In this document: piece by piece, positions 26,595 through 37,400 of the stretch
Numbering within the stretch: position 1 is the first letter of the stretch
How the letters are laid out: each line of letters begins with the position of its first letter
NCBI GenBank assembly: GCA_001600095.1
Contig: BCIX01000003.1
Span: forward strand, 372,001 to 436,000
Reading direction: 5' to 3'
From: Bullera alba
Taxonomy: Eukaryota; Basidiomycota; Tremellomycetes; Tremellales; Bulleraceae
DNA: 64,000 bases
The notes under the pieces: model-generated
Seen by the model: the letters and a program-made list of their open reading frames with translations, nothing else
Databases searched by the model: none
Told to the model about the DNA's origin: nothing
Made by a program: the position numbers and the translations under genes

Positions 26595-26872
26595 CCAAGT
26601 GATGTCCCCGTGGCATTTGGGGACACTGATGTTGCTATTAAGCCAAGTCCATGCATCATCTAACAAGTTACCTCTCTGGAGTGCCAAAGGTGTAAGGATG
26701 ACAATGCCAAATGCAAACTGCCGGTGAAGGCTTTTGGATCAACAAGGTTTGGATAAATATGACACTGGTTTGGGTGTCAGGCTTGGACAAGTCTCGAAAC
26801 CTTAGCGTCAAATACCGGTGGCCAGGTCTTGAAAACTCACTGTTGTGACAGCTCAGATGAGCTGTGACAGCC

Positions 26873-27503
26873 CAAATCTTGCCGGTCCATCACGCACAAT
26901 ACCACACCCAGCACCTCAGGAGCATACCTGCCCATATCTGCTTACCAACCGCACGTACAATAATCTCCATTCCAACTCTATCTGGGGAGCAACTCTGATT
27001 GCTCTAATGCTATCTTGAGACCACCTCCTGTAGCCCAACTTCTATCTCGGGAACAACATCATCACACCACCTACTTCTCATCAACCTTTGAAGCGACATA
27101 CTACCCGGCCCTATCTTGAGTGCAACAAGAGTTGCTCTACTCTATCTGGGGAGGAACATTTGTCGCTTCACTGCCAAACTGTACGCCAAGAGCAACACAG
27201 GTTGCTCCCCAAATAGTCATCCGAGTCCTCAGTTTAGTCTGCAGTCCAGTTCAAATAAGTAGCCAGTCTTGTAGCATGTTCAGCTGATCCTTCTTCCCAA
27301 GAATCAATACTCGCTCAAAGGCCTCTTGACTTTGCTTGCTCTCCAGATCCTTCCGAGCTCTCTCAGGCATTCAGCACCTTTTTGACCAAGCTTTGTCAGT
27401 CAAGTGTTAGCATCCTTGTGATACTATCCAAGCTTGTTAGTTACAATCATTGTTGTCCACCTGTCACCAACCTTTGGGGCCCTCTTGGGTACGGGTTGTA
27501 ACA
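26873..27503 (+). mobile_element. Older solo LTR of the same family
   Basis: It begins TGTGACAGCCCAAATC and ends GGGTTGTAACA. It shares with the younger LTR the block 'tgatccttcttcccaagaatc...ctttgcttgct...gatccttccgagct' and the terminal 'accaacctttgggg' region. Flanks TGAGC (26868-26872) and TGAAC (27504-27508) differ by one transition, consistent with a mutated 5-bp target duplication. Length about 631 bp. It has its own hairpin set with arms GAGCAAC/GTTGCTC. Confidence 0.7.
26987..27207. repeat. Hairpins with different arms in the older LTR
   Basis: GAGCAAC-TCTG-ATTGCTC (26987-27004), GTGCAAC-AAGA-GTTGCTC (27120-27137) and GAGCAAC-ACAG-GTTGCTC (27190-27207) have 7-bp arms and 4-nt loops. 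The last has perfect arms; the others have one mismatch each. They occupy the same relative position in the LTR as the GACTATG hairpins of the 25949 copy. Confidence 0.7.
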
Positions 27504-28206
27504 TGAACACAAGGTTTCTGGGGAATAGGAGGAACTCTACCAGTATGATAGACCTGATCAGTCAGCTGTTTTGGGATGATACTGTCCTGCATGAGAATAT
27601 TGGGGGAGCCCTGGCAGAGACCAAGTGGTGATTGCGTGCGGAGGAGGAAGAGATGTTGGCGCCATTGTAGGGGTGTTCCTGTGTTGGTAGGGGTAGATCG
27701 GACATATGAGCAAAGACTGAATAGATGCTGTATTAGGATTTGACTTGTCCAGAAGCTCCTGGCAGTTTTTTCTGAGGACAACTATTTGCAACCACTTTCG
27801 CTTGTTGTGATTGTGCTATTTGACAAAGTAGAATTGAGGGTTGTAAGAATATTGACCAAGTTTGATGTCTATGATAGCTTGCTTTTTTCTCTCCTACTTC
27901 ACCTTCAACAATGATGACATGCGCTGACAGTTGGATTCAATTGGGAACTGTGTTATGAGAAATGCTATGTTGCATGGGTGAAGAGAAGAGAGAGCAGAGA
28001 TAGCGTTCTAGACTTGTCTTGAAGGCAATGAACAAAAGCGTTTATGATTTCCGACAAATATCAGCGACCTCTTGTTGTGTGTCAGAGTGTCACGTCCCTG
28101 CTTGTGACATAGTGTATTGTCAAGCTTCGACTCTTAGTTTGTATTGGCATCGTAGTATACCTCATGGTGGGCAACAAAAGGCGAGACTGTAGTTGAGAAG
28201 CAAAGG

Positions 28207-28620
28207 TCAGAGTTGTGAGCAAGCTTTACTAACAGGAGTCTCAAGGCTACACCAGTACATTACCAGTGCCACACTAGCAGCTTTATGGGTAGTTGTTGTA
28301 GACTCGAAGGTACTGTTTGAGAAATTGGACAAACCATTCAGTTTAATGGTTTCAAAGGCGGATTGTTGTTGGAGATCCCAGAAAAAGGGAGTTAGCTCCT
28401 TGCAAGTAGTTGAGTGAGAGGATTTGCAATTTCGGAGAAGGAACAGATGGATTGGTGGTAAAGAGGCTGGCAAAGCCAAGGAAGATGCAAACATTGTGTG
28501 GTATTGAGGTGTGGGCCAGTCTGTGATGACTTGAACCCTCTTCTTGTACACAAGACTGTTGTTTGGTGTTATAACATAGCACAGAAACTCCACATGGTAA
28601 GTGTCAAGCTCATATGTCAT
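28207..28620 (-). pseudogene. Decayed Ty3/gypsy-type reverse transcriptase fragment
   Basis: The minus-strand frame reads HVEFLCYVITPN, then KKRVQVITDWPTPQ, and later LTPFFWDLQQQSAFETIK. These match the Ty3/gypsy RT C-terminal signatures (VEFLGxxIS, KVxAIxxWPxP, PFxWxxxxQxAFxxLK). The segment between them that should read SFLGFANFYRRFI is corrupted, and no catalytic YVDD or integrase region is recognisable nearby. It is a non-functional remnant of a retrotransposon read on the minus strand. Confidence 0.8.
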
Positions 28621-28724
28621 TGCTTTTGCATATATATAGGTTGCTTCAATTGAATGTAATGTCAGTGTGCGTGCGTCAAGACTGGGACTGTAAATAAGAT
28701 GTCATTGTATTTACAACTCACATC

Positions 28725-28870
28725 CAGAAAAGCCTGGAGGTTGGTGGCAAGTAGAAGGCAGCAGTTAAACCAGCAAGCTTGGGTGAATTAGAAGGATATC
28801 ACCTCCTAACGGTGGACTTGATCAAGAGGGGCTCAGTCAACAGGGATACAATCAACTGAAGGGAGCTTGA
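28725..28870 (-). repeat. LTR fragment, minus orientation
   Basis: AAGCCTGGAGGTTGGTGG followed by TCACCTCCTAACGG and TCAACTGAAGGGAGCTTG is closely repeated at 31331-31499. It resembles the reverse complement of the 3' end of the solo LTR (GAAAGCCCGGAAGTTGGTGT). It is truncated and borders the RT remnant. Confidence 0.55.
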
Positions 28871-29960
28871 CTGTGTCCCTACTGTCTTGGCTTGTCCCAT
28901 ATGTGTCAGAGATCATAAATGCGTCTGTTCAGGCTTGCCTCCCAGTTGAGTCTAGAACGCTATCTCTGTTCTCTTTTTTTTCTTCATCCATGCATCATAG
29001 TGTTTCTCATAATATGAGATGTCTTAGGCTGTGTCTCTGCTGTCTTGTTTCATCCAAGCCTATCCATGTCCTGTGTTGTGGGTCCTTGGGCTTGCAACCT
29101 TTTGGCTTCCCAAGTGCGGTTCATGAGACGGTATGGACCGGCTCATATCACTGGGTGATGAAGGATGAGAGGTGGTTTTGTTGGTCATGCCGGTATCAGA
29201 AGTATTTGGGAAGTGATGGCTTGTATTCTTTGGAATCCTTGTTGGAACCAGAGTTGCCATGTTGTAGTTTGTTGGCTTGGTTGTTGAGGGGGGACACCTG
29301 CTCCAGTAGTTGCTGATTGGTAGCAGCAGATGTATTGCCCTAAGCTTGGAACTGCTGAATCTGTTCTTGAGCAACAATGGCTTCTAGCTGCTTTTAGAGA
29401 GCAGCCATTAAAGCCATTTGTTTGGCAAAAGTTGGGACCATGCTGGGTCAAGAGGTTGAGTGTCATTTGACTGCACGTAACATAGCGTATTGTCATGGAC
29501 TCTGCTCAAGTACCTTCAATATCATGGTCACCTCATTCTATGCGGCCAGTGACCAAACTAAGCTTGCCCAATATGGCACATAGCCAACCAATCCAATGTC
29601 ATATAGACTTGCCTCCTGTCAGCAGATCCTGATGGGCCATCACAACACCAAGGTCAACAAGCACCTGATCATCCGAGTTGTTTTAAGGCCCATCATTCTT
29701 TCAGCTGGAGGCATGATGAAGAAGAAGACAGCGGAGATGTTGATCAGGTGGAAACGGGTACTAGCGCTGTCAATCTGCGCTAGGATGGTGGATGGCATAA
29801 CAGTTTGGTTGATAGATAGTGCAAGGACTAAGTACAGGAAGAGGTTCCGGTGGTTTTGTACAAAATCATCAAAGATCTGCCCATCAGAGGCATCTTTTCC
29901 AAGTTCCTAGCTTAGAGTCTGATCATTCCAATGTACCACCTATCTCAGCCTCAACTCTCA

Positions 29961-30650
29961 ATTTGTATTGTTGAGCCTCAACCTGTCAAGTCTTGTGTTA
30001 CAATCCAACTCACACCAGGTTGCAACCCTGTAGTACACATAGCTGGAGAATGCAAGGACAGGCATGGAGCACGGGTAGAGGATAGAAGCCATGTTCATAG
30101 CCGAGCTTGACTACAGGTGTAGTCACTTTAGCTGGGCTTGATGTGTAGTAAGTACACTTAAGCTTGACCTCAAGTGTGATCAGGGCAAACTACATGTGCA
30201 GTCCAAGCCGACTACATCTTCAGTCAGAAAAAGCACTCCATAGAAGCACAGGTGCTCCTTGCCCAGTATGTAAGACTTGTAGTCCATAGCTGATTGATCC
30301 TTCTTCTCAAGGTCTGATATATCAATTGTTACTCATCTAAAGGCTACTTGACTGTGCTTGCTGATCCTGACAAGCTATCTCTGAGACCACTACCCCCTCT
30401 TTGTGACTGAGTCCATGCAACCAAGTGTATCACCTGAGTCCTGTCCACAAACGTCTTTGTTCACCTGCTGCCATCCTAGGGCTTTGTCCACAACAGGTTA
30501 TAACACCATAACTCATAATCTAGTTTGTATTGTCAGACCTCAACTTGTTTAGTGCTTAATCTGTATTGTTGAGCCTTGAATTGCTGAGTTCTTAGCTTTC
30601 ATTATTGTCATACCTTGACTTGTTTACCCTCAACTTTCAGCTTAGTCAGT
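29961..30650 (+). repeat. Degenerate tandem repeats of about 33 bp, split by an LTR
   Basis: Units of the type TTTGTATTGTTGAGCCTCAA plus about 13 further bases occur before 29996 and again at roughly 30520-30650 (TTTGTATTGTCAGACCTCAA, TCTGTATTGTTGAGCCTTGA, and a poorer one). The LTR copy 29996-30505 sits between the first unit and the rest, so it probably inserted into the array. Confidence 0.55.
29996..30505 (+). mobile_element. Third LTR copy, degraded
   Basis: It begins TGTTACAATCCAAC and ends GGTTATAACA, with the same internal order as the solo LTR (GCAACCC near the start, hairpins, TGATCCTTCTTCTCAAGG, ACTTGACTGTGCTTGCTGAT, terminal GGGCTTTGTCC). Flanking pentamers TCTTG and CCATA do not match, so a target duplication cannot be shown. 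Hairpins include GACTACAGGTGTAGTC near 30110 and GACTACATCTTCAGTC near 30207. Confidence 0.65.
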
Positions 30651-30654
30651 AGGA

Positions 30655-30900
30655 TGTCAATGCCCCTTGGCTTTGCCTACAAGTGAATAGCTTTTAGCAT
30701 GTTTTGATCCTTCTTTCCCAAGGATCAAATTATCATAAATTACTTGTCTAAAACCCACTTGCCTTTGCTTGCCTGGCCCAGATCCTTCCAAGCAGGCCCA
30801 GATCCTTCCAAGCAGGCCCAGATCCTTCCAAGCACTACAATCCATCCTATTCCCCTTTTGACACTTGACTTGTAAAGAACCGTAGGCTGGGATGTCACAA
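30655..30900 (+). repeat. LTR fragment with a 3 x 20-bp tandem repeat
   Basis: TTGATCCTTCTTTCCCAAGG and AAACCCACTTGCCTTTGCTT match the mid part of the LTR family. Within it GGCCCAGATCCTTCCAAGCA is repeated three times exactly (30775-30834). The sequence TGGGATGTCACA near 30896 resembles the reverse complement of an LTR start, suggesting a second, nested piece in the opposite orientation. Confidence 0.6.
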
Positions 30901-31329
30901 AATGGGGCCCACCAAGGGAATCCGTGCATGAAGAGGGGTACGAGGTGTTGAGAGTTGTGGATAGAGCAAGATTGAGAGATGTAGAAGTGCAATGGTCTAC
31001 AAGCTGACTACATGACTACAAAATTCTATGCGGTGGGAACTAAGATCTTGGATTGCTGAGGTCCTCTCTCAAGCTTGACCTCAGCTCTTATACAAAATCC
31101 TGAGCCATGAATTTCCAAGCGCTATGCAGAGTCCAGACCCGGTCTAGAATTCCGTCTCCAAGTCACAAAGAGGGTCTAGACTTCCGGTTCTTGGCAACAG
31201 AGACAACGGGATTGATCCGGCAAATGCGAGGTTTTGGATAGAGCGGATAGCGGGTCCATACAGAATCATGACATGATTGAATTCATCAGTTCAGTGGCAG
31301 TACTATCTAAGTCTGTTCCAACTCGCACC

Positions 31330-31640
31330 TGAGGGAAGCCTGGAGGTTGGTGGGGATTGGAAGGCAACAGTTGTACTAACTAGCAAGCTTGAGAGATATC
31401 AGAATGATATCACCTCCTTGACCTCACCTCATAACTGGCGGACTTGATTGAGAGAGAGACTCAGTCAATAGGAATAGGGTCAACTGAAGGGAGCTTGGAA
31501 GGATCTGATGAGCAAGCAAAGTTGAGTAGGCTTCTAGAGAGTAACAATTTGATAAATTGATCCTTGAAAGAAGGATCAACACAAGATACTAGACAATCTA
31601 CCCGTATACTGTACAAGGGAGTCCTGCTCCTCCTGTTTGG
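31330..31640 (-). repeat. LTR fragment, minus orientation
   Basis: GGGAAGCCTGGAGGTTGGTG, AGAGACTCAGTCAATAGG, CTTGGAAGGATCTGATGAGC and GAGTAACAATTTGATAAATT follow the order of the reverse-complemented solo LTR (AAGCCCGGAAGTTGGTGT, AGAGACTCAGTCACGAG, GCTCGGAAGGATCGGAGGGC, GAGTAACTTGTTGATAGATT). It is heavily diverged. Confidence 0.6.
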
Positions 31641-31979
31641 TCTCAACAAGATGTCAGACAGGTGAGACATCTCACTGGTCTCATTGAGAAGTCCCACCGG
31701 TCTCTTCTTGTCCAAGCCTACCCATGTTTTGCAAGGTCTGCGGCCTTCTGGCTTGCTAGGCATGGATCAGGAGGTTGGGTCCTGACAAAGTCCTACCCAA
31801 GCCTGTCCTGAGACCATTGTCTTCCACCTACCTCAGTTGTTGGGCTTTCTCGGGTATAGGTTTCTTGGGTATAGGTTATAATATTGAGACTCAAAGCATA
31901 ATGAAGAGGTGTGTGGTAATGAGATAGAATGAGCAAGCACCAGCAACAAAAGACCAAGTCATACCCCTGCAATCTGATC

Positions 31980-32260
31980 CTGAGAAAGCCCAGAGGTCAG
32001 CAGAGGTGGAAGGCAATGGTTGTAGACTCATAGGACAGACTTGGGAGGACTTGGAAAGTCCAACCACCAAAATGATTTACTTGATCAAGTGTCAAAGCAG
32101 GAGAGGAGGGTTTGGAAGTGCTCGGAAGGATCCTAGTTGCGTTGAGCAAAGGCACCTGGGCTTTAGACAAGTGACTTATGAGGATTTGATCCTTGGGTGC
32201 AAGGATTGAAGCATGCTACAAAACTGTCTAAAACTATTTACTCATAAACACTCAAAGTAC
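31980..32260 (-). repeat. LTR fragment, minus orientation
   Basis: GAGAAAGCCCAGAGGTCAGC, then GCTCGGAAGGATCCTAG and GTGACTTATGAGGATTTGAT with CCTTGGGTGCAAGG, again match the reverse complement of the solo LTR in order. A plus-oriented LTR end (GGTATAGGTTATAATATTGA) lies shortly before it near 31853-31885. Confidence 0.5.
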
Positions 32261-32299
32261 TATTGAGCTTGAGTGCAAAGGGCCAATGAGCTGGAGTGC

Positions 32300-32830
32300 C
32301 GGAGTTTGCAGAGAGATTGGCGGAGTCTAGTCAAGCTGACCAAGCAGTGTTGGAGCTTGCAGGTGGCTTGGTGTAGCTCAAAGGGTAGCGTTGGAGTCTG
32401 CAGATGGAGTAGGTGGACTCCCCTGAGTTGGTGAGGTAGTGCCAGAGTCTGCAGTAGAGGTAGCTGGAGCCCGGTAGGCTGATATCAGCTATGGCACGTG
32501 CAGGGGCATGACAATGACCAAAGTCTTCATGTGAACTGGTGACCAAAGCCACGCTTGGCAGAGCGGGCAGAGCAAGTGAGCATGGCCACTGAGATGACTG
32601 GTGACCAAGGTTGTGGTTGGAAGTGCGAGTGAACAAGGCCGCAATTGGTAATCGGAGTTGGCAGAATCCCTTGTGGTGTGATGAAGGAATAGGCAAGGAG
32701 CGAGGTCACTCTTGATGTGGTGACCAAGTAGATGCATGAGCTTGGTGAGGGGTGCGGTCCGGCAAGAGTAGGGTCATCACACTGGATGGGCATGGGTGAG
32801 GTTGGCTTGAAAGTCAAAGTTGGCAAGCAA
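32300..32830 (+). repeat. Degenerate tandem repeat tract
   Basis: GGAGT(T/C)TGCAG-like cores start at about 32301, 32351, 32392 and 32443, giving a period of 41-51 bp. They are followed by units built on CTGGTGACCAA (about 32535, 32599) and TGTGGTGACCAA (about 32717). Divergence is too high for a clean consensus. Confidence 0.45.
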
Positions 32831-34418
32831 TGAGGTATTGTTCACGACTTGTCTTGTGATGTCTTGTGATTGCTAGCTCCTATGTTGGTTATACCGGTCG
32901 AAAGATGGGCATGTAAACATGAGGACGGAGGGGTATGTCAACCTGGGGCTGCGTGGTGGCGTGCGTGGTCGGCAACGATGAGGTTGTTTGCAGCGTAGCG
33001 ATGGTGTCCTATATGGATAACCTGGTGGGGAGGTTGTGTATGACCGGCTCCAACCAGCAGCAGTGTTGGTGCAGGTCCCTTTGGGAGAAGGGAGCAGCAC
33101 TGGTATTTATCAGCTCAATAGACATTACTACACCGTTAACCTACCTCAACTCCACTCTGTTCACTGCGCTATGCCCTCATCATCCAAGCCGCAGCCTTGC
33201 CAGCTCTCTCGCGAGAGCGCCCTGAATGGCTTCTTATTCTCTTCAAGACGATTATGCCTTTGTCCACCTCTACAAGACGTCTCTGTCAGGTGGTCTGGCA
33301 TTGAAGTGGGGCGATGACTGCGATGAGAGATAGTTGTCCATCGCTCGACTGGTGGTCTAGGATTGTCAATGGTCGACGTGAAGATGCCGCCACATTGAGA
33401 CCTGGCAATGTTGCAGTCACAGACAGAGATTGGCAACGATTGGCCTGACGAGTGTTTGGAGTGCCCTTTCTGCTCTTCATGCAGAGCGGGCGAATTGCTT
33501 TCCCTCCATCACATCGCTGTCTGTCCAGTCCAGCGCATCGTATCGCAACTCCGCCGCACACCCCTCGTCCTTGACATGGCGACTGGTTATCGATGCAGAT
33601 AATTGAGTAGTACACCCGGGTAGTGCCATGTGGACAGAGGTACCGGAACGAGGATGGCGACGAGGTCCAAGAGTACGAGTAGAGTAGCTGTGAGCGCTCT
33701 TGCGGATAGTGTGTTGAGTCTTGACTTGCGGCGGTGCTGGAGGTTTGCCCGCGTGAAAGGTTTGGGTTGAACAGATGCGGAGTTGATAACTCGACTTGGA
33801 TTGGGGGAGCCGCTTGTAGTTACTACAGTGATCCGCGACACGCTTTGATTTGGCTGCACCGGTATGACAAGTGATGAGTGTACTCGTAGAGCTAAACACT
33901 AACGGAACGCGGGCTTCAACGATCCAGGAGTGTAAGATGCTCTGTGTATCGAGGCTGTTACGATAAGTGTCTAGTAGTGTCTGTAAATTGAAGTAGGTCA
34001 CGAGCTTAGAAGTATGCAAGGGTGTCCTATTCCATGCGGTAATCTCTGTATGTACTGGCAGGTACCAGCTAATACAGCATGAGCATACTAATATTGCGTT
34101 CGTAATCGCCAGACACAATCCTGTTACACGAAACCTAAAAGATTACCAAACATCACTCATTGGTCTAATAAGGGCTTCGAGGACCGGGGACCGAGAGCCC
34201 GCAACACACCGCAACTTGCGAGTTGCAGCTTGCACTATTGCCTCGAGCACGGCTCTGGTACCCACGGGCCGTTCGACGGCTTGCAACGAAGGTCACATTC
34301 ATTCTGCTTCGACCCTGGTGACCCGACCGGAATATAGTATTTGACATGGTCCGCTTCGACATGGTTCACGCCAGTCAACGGTGAACCGTCGCCAAGCTAC
34401 AGTAGTGGATCGACAACA

Positions 34419-37400
34419 ATGGGGTCATGGCAACAGTCGCCCGGCTGGCAACAACCTAGCTATGATCCTCCTCTCCGCACCCTCGCCCAGCCTAGACCTA
34501 CTTTGGAAACACCTCCTCGATCGCCCCGTCATACATCGCAGACACTACCGCCAGGAGCTGCGCCTAGCGCAATGAACGCAACAAGTCCCCGCTCGCCGGT
34601 ATCTCGAGCCAGCATATACGACGATCAGCGAACCTCGAGGGCACAGATATATGTCGAATCAGCTGGGCGCGTACCTCCTTATACCGGGGCACGGACTGCA
34701 CCTGAGACGCCAGCTCAGAGTAACCGGCTGAATGGTCATTCTGAGCCAAAGCCTATCGCATCCCCGACGAGCCCCTCTCCGCGTAATCCGATCGTACCAG
34801 CTTTAGCATCCCCCCCTCGCCAGAGACCACAGCGGGCCTCGTCGACAGGCCCGTATCCAGTGACAAGTAGCCAGGAGGCTTTCATGGCGGAAGGATCGAT
34901 AAAAGGTGGGTAGCTGTCAGCTCTCAAACTGACCCAGCACAGATCACGGTCAGACGGTGTATGGTACTCCTCACCACGCTCGGCTCGCCAACGATGGCAA
35001 GACACCAAGGCTGCGTGTGAGCTCCAGACGATCGACATCGGATAGAAGTACGCCCACTCTAGGTGCTACTTTGCGGTCCCCCATCTCGACATCTTCGGCC
35101 AGCGTCAACATGCCTTCCAGTACACCCGTGTCCGAAGCGAGCGCTTATGCTAGGGCAGTGTCGAATAATTTTCGTTCATCCCCTGTCGTTACTACGCCAG
35201 AGAAACAATCGTTGGAGAGGGCGACGACAGGGTCCAACTCTCGACCTCTACCTAGACCGCCTAAGACACCTGGGCCGACATCTCCCACGCCAGTACGCCA
35301 TCCTTCTCAGGCTCGCGACAGCAAAACCTACCCCGGGCAAGGTCAAGCGAACGAGCGGCCCAGACCGACAACGCAAGATGTGACACTCGACGCCAGGAGT
35401 AATCCCCTGCCCACATCGCCAAAACTCTCGACCCGACAGAGCGGCATCACGATCAACGGAAGGGAGACCGTCTCTCATATCACACGACCAGCGCCGCAGG
35501 TTGACACTTCTGTCACCAATCTGGCGTATCCGAACATCGTGACGAGTCCGACCCCCGAATCCTCATCGCCAAGTCGCAACGTTAAGCGCCAGACTTTCAT
35601 AGTCCGGCCACCAGGACCGATTCAACTATCCTACCTCCTAGCGCACGCGCCCATCCAAGCCAGCCTTCTGTCCTTCCTCTCCATCAACTCGTTCCTCGGC
35701 TTGACCGGTGCATCAGAAACACTGCGCAGTATATTCACCGGAGAACAAGTGGGACGATGGATTCTGCAAGAGTGGGGTTTTGCAACAGATCGGGAGCGCG
35801 GACGCGGCTGGCCTAATCTGACTGTGTGGGAAGGCTTTCGTGAGTCTAGACATCCGAAGAGGGGCGCTAAAGGCAGTCGAATCCCTCTTGCACGATCCAG
35901 CGAGCTACAGTACATATCCACCTCGCTGGCACAACCTTCTTCGACATCTGTCCTTGTCACACACCCTGATAGTCCTGCACCTGCGGTCCATGCCCTCTTC
36001 CTCATTCCCTTCCTCAGCCGCGCTGCCATTTGACGATGAGAGTTTCAGCTCCACTACTCGAATGCCCGATTCACGCTCTGTAGGCAGCCTATCTGCAGCA
36101 GCCTATCCGCGGTCGAGAGTTGGAAGTATAACCGGCTCAGAGGCCGGTAGTCCCCTCCGTTCCATGCCGCCGAAGAAAGAGCGACTGATGGAAATCATCA
36201 TGCCGGAGCCTCTAGCGGTACAGCCTCCTCGTGAGGACAGATCGAGCGTTGTGGCCCCGTCACGAACACGCCCGGGACGACGCAACTCGATCAGCTCGAT
36301 CGCATCGTCGGCCTCGCTTGTCTTTGGTCGTCGACGTAGCAGCACGATGGTCAATGATCAGCGCCCCAATATCATGCCTACCCCGGTGGCTGCCGCGCCC
36401 ATTGTTGCGGGTAAAGCCGTCCTGCCGCCTGTCAGTTTTCCCTCGGCCAAGAGGTACGCTTTCCGGCGTCACCCACCAAACTCCTCTGGAACCAGTGTCA
36501 AGGGCGATGACGGCTCCAGCCGGCCTGGATCAATCTTCTCAGTTCAAACCAGCGCTTCAGTAGCTCTCAGTCAGTGGGTCGCCGTGACTAGCAATCCGAC
36601 CAAACAATCTCTACGCTCCCGGGGTACATCTGTGCCGAACTCGCCTGTCACTATACCTAAATTGGTAACTGGAGGGGGACATTCGATATCACCCAGCCCC
36701 AGAGCTAGTATTGCTGGAAGCGAGACGACCGCTTTCAGTCGTGCGTCCGATTTCGTCGGTCGACCATCTTCGACTTTTCGCCGTGGTTCGCCAGCAAACA
36801 CCCGGGCATACATGGCCCCTCCAGCTCGGATAGAAGCAGCCTTCGACCGCCCCCCTCCCTATTCGCAAGGCCGAGCCCCGTTACTGAGGGTCTTTGTACC
36901 AATACCCGAGCAAGTTTCCCGATGGCCTTCGGCTGAGGGAGCTGCAGCTGCACTGAAGGAACTCGACAAATGCGGCGCTACGAAGCGACTGAAGCTGGGC
37001 GATCTGATAGTGGGTGAGATTGGCTAGAGCTTGAGCTTATGATTTTTTAGATCAACACTGGGTACAAGAATCCGAAATCGACAGAACACGTTCTGCTCTT
37101 CGTGCCGTTTGTTAAACATCGTCTGGTCCCGCTCGAATACCGGCACAGCAAAACCGGCCATCTACCAGCTTACTTGGATGGCTTTTCCCTCCCACCTTCA
37201 TACTATCACCCATTCCTGCCAACGCCCCACATCCTTTACCTCAATCTGGCGCCTTTTGCACGTGCTGCTCAACAGGCGATAAGATTGGCTTTCGATCGGC
37301 GAGACGTGACCGTGTCATCTGGCGCGCGACTCTCTGCCAAGCGATATCTCCACGTGACCGGTTTCCAAGTTACGCAAATGTCCCCTGTGGCGCCGGAGTG

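Larger units (their letters stand above)
27952..29013. repeat. Inverted repeat pair of about 63 bp
   Basis: The left arm 27952-28013 (ATGAGAAATGCTATG...GATAGCGTTCTAGAC) is repeated in reverse complement at 28950-29013 (GTCTAGAACGCTATC...ATAGTGTTTCTCAT), at roughly 80-85 percent identity judged by eye. Weaker similarity seems to extend about 30 bp further inward. The arms enclose about 940 bp that include the reverse-transcriptase remnant and an LTR fragment. Confidence 0.65.
24548..34418. other. Gene-poor, CpG-poor island of LTR-retrotransposon remnants
   Basis: About 9.9 kb without a credible host gene. Open frames are short and show no domain apart from retroelement debris. Pieces of one LTR family lie in both orientations, listed separately. 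CpG is scarce in most of it (for example one CG in 27361-27530, against eight in the 120 bases 52321-52440 of ADE8). Stretches 24548-25750, 27504-27950, 29020-29950 and 32900-34418 hold no feature I can name beyond short unassigned ORFs, including a 213-codon minus ORF at 33477-34118 of unusual composition. Confidence 0.7.

Noticed and set aside
29060..29496. Gag-like minus-strand frames (Gln-rich, near the RT remnant)
   Set aside because: Only broken low-complexity frames are visible, with no zinc knuckle or capsid pattern, so it is not listed as a feature.
24548..34418. tRNA or other RNA genes in the gene-poor island
   Set aside because: I looked for T-loop (GGTTCGANTCC-like) and A-box motifs and found no cloverleaf-compatible pair; a covariance search was not possible.
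35838..35880. Apparent frameshift between two long ORFs of the F-box-like gene
   Set aside because: A 37-nt intron (35840-35876, GTGAGT...GGCAG) restores the frame.
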